Both the position numbers and the translations under genes were made by a program. A DNA stretch of 7,191 bases from an uncultured Eubacterium sp. (GTDB taxonomy: Bacteria > Bacillota > Clostridia > Eubacteriales > Eubacteriaceae), in contig CACZTE010000112.1 of the NCBI GenBank assembly GCA_902784045.1, positions 1 to 7,191 of the forward strand, in the 5' to 3' direction. Under the pieces are notes generated by a model. The model saw nothing but the letters and a program-made list of their open reading frames with translations. It was not told the DNA's origin and made no database searches. Shown one piece after another: positions 6,981 through 7,191 of the stretch (its first letter is position 1; every line of letters begins with the position of its first letter).

Positions 6981-7000
6981 GCTGACTCGAGAGAGACAGC
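6981..7000 (+). other. Hairpin at the predicted 5' end of the P1 transcript
   Basis: GCTG, A, CTC, GAGA, GAG, A, CAGC: seven base pairs interrupted by one A-A mismatch and closed by a GAGA loop of the stable GNRA class. It starts at the base predicted as +1 for P1. There is no T-run after it, so it is not a terminator. Confidence 0.6.
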
Positions 7001-7052
7001 GAAAAACAAAAATGATAATCGATATCGAAGCGGAAAGCGCGAAAAAAGATTT

Positions 7053-7103
7053 TTAAAAAAAGTCAAAAAAGTGCTTGACAAAAACGATGAGAGAGATTAT
7101 CAT
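7053..7103 (+). promoter_or_regulatory. Strong rightward sigma-A promoter P2, in tandem with P1
   Basis: Consensus -35 TTGACA at 7075-7080, 17-base spacer, -10 TATCAT at 7098-7103 (5 of 6). A-tracts at 7055-7061 and 7065-7070 precede it, as in UP elements. It lies 129 bases downstream of P1 in the same orientation. The predicted start is near 7110. Tandem P1/P2 promoters of this kind are the usual arrangement of Firmicute rRNA operons, so a 16S gene may follow past the right edge; that is an inference. Confidence 0.78.
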
Positions 7104-7110
7104 GAAGAAG

Positions 7111-7130
7111 TTGTCTGCACCGGCAGGCGA
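7111..7130 (+). other. Hairpin at the predicted 5' end of the P2 transcript
   Basis: TTGTCTGC at 7111-7118 can pair with GCAGGCGA at 7123-7130 (two G-U pairs) around an ACCG loop, giving eight pairs. It begins within a base or two of the start expected for P2. No T-run follows. Confidence 0.55.
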
Positions 7131-7191
7131 GGTCATAGAAAAGAGAATAGAGACATACCATAAAACCTGGAAAAACCAAAAATTCCGACAA

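Larger units (their letters stand above)
6615..7191. other. 577-base divergent intergenic region without a supported gene
   Basis: This stretch is visibly more A/T-rich than the coding part. It holds two candidate leftward promoters for the polyphosphate operon, a 9-bp inverted repeat, a 15-base near-palindrome at the first gene's ribosome site, and two strong rightward promoters. Between about 6856 and 6920 I see only A/T-rich sequence. I found no tRNA, rRNA or riboswitch that I recognise. Confidence 0.7.

Noticed and set aside
7012..7056. 14-codon frame (ATG at 7012, TAA at 7054) between P1 and P2
   Set aside because: No ribosome site precedes it and nothing supports a leader peptide.
7102..7191. 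Open frame from ATG at 7102 to the window edge (30 codons)
   Set aside because: The ATG lies inside the -10 of P2 and before its predicted transcript start, the upstream GAGAG is a poor ribosome site, and 30 open codons are expected by chance. It could still be read from P1, so it is not fully excluded.
1..7191. CRISPR arrays, insertion sequences, integrase sites and tRNA genes
   Set aside because: No regularly spaced repeats, transposase frames, terminal inverted repeats or tRNA-like folds were seen.

Overview
The window is 7.2 kb of bacterial DNA. Genes are densely packed, Shine-Dalgarno sites are strong (GGAGG/AGGAGG), sigma-A promoters are clear, and base composition is moderate and close to balanced. 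Together these suggest a Firmicute, probably of the Clostridia/Eubacteriales. That placement is an inference; no rRNA or diagnostic marker gene lies inside the window.

Layout. (1) Positions 47-1243, plus strand: a membrane-anchored GGDEF protein, a probable diguanylate cyclase with about seven N-terminal membrane segments. (2) Positions 1280-1330: a strong hairpin with a T-run on each strand, acting as a shared terminator between convergent genes. (3) Positions 1362-6614, minus strand: a three-gene polyphosphate operon read from right to left. Its genes are a divergent Ppx/GppA-family protein that has lost the usual catalytic residues (5076-6614), polyphosphate kinase 1 (2950-5079, joined to the first gene by an ATGA overlap), and a canonical exopolyphosphatase Ppx with a C-terminal HD-type region (1362-2897). 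(4) Positions 6615-7191: a 577-base stretch without a gene. It carries two candidate minus-strand promoters for the polyphosphate operon, several inverted repeats and, facing right, two tandem near-consensus sigma-A promoters. Each of those two has A/T-rich upstream tracts and a hairpin at its predicted transcript start. They look like promoters of a very strongly expressed unit such as an rRNA operon, whose body would lie beyond the right edge.

How the genes work together. PPK1 makes polyphosphate reversibly from ATP, and Ppx removes terminal phosphates from it, so one transcript encodes both synthesis and breakdown. The first gene is a full-length but apparently inactive relative of Ppx/GppA, coupled in translation to PPK1. 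A regulatory or ligand-sensing role is the most attractive hypothesis. PPK1 also carries an unusual tract of Lys, Asp, Glu and Ser. The most interesting items are the degenerate paralogue, the charged tract in the kinase, and the divergent placement of the polyphosphate operon beside rRNA-type promoters.
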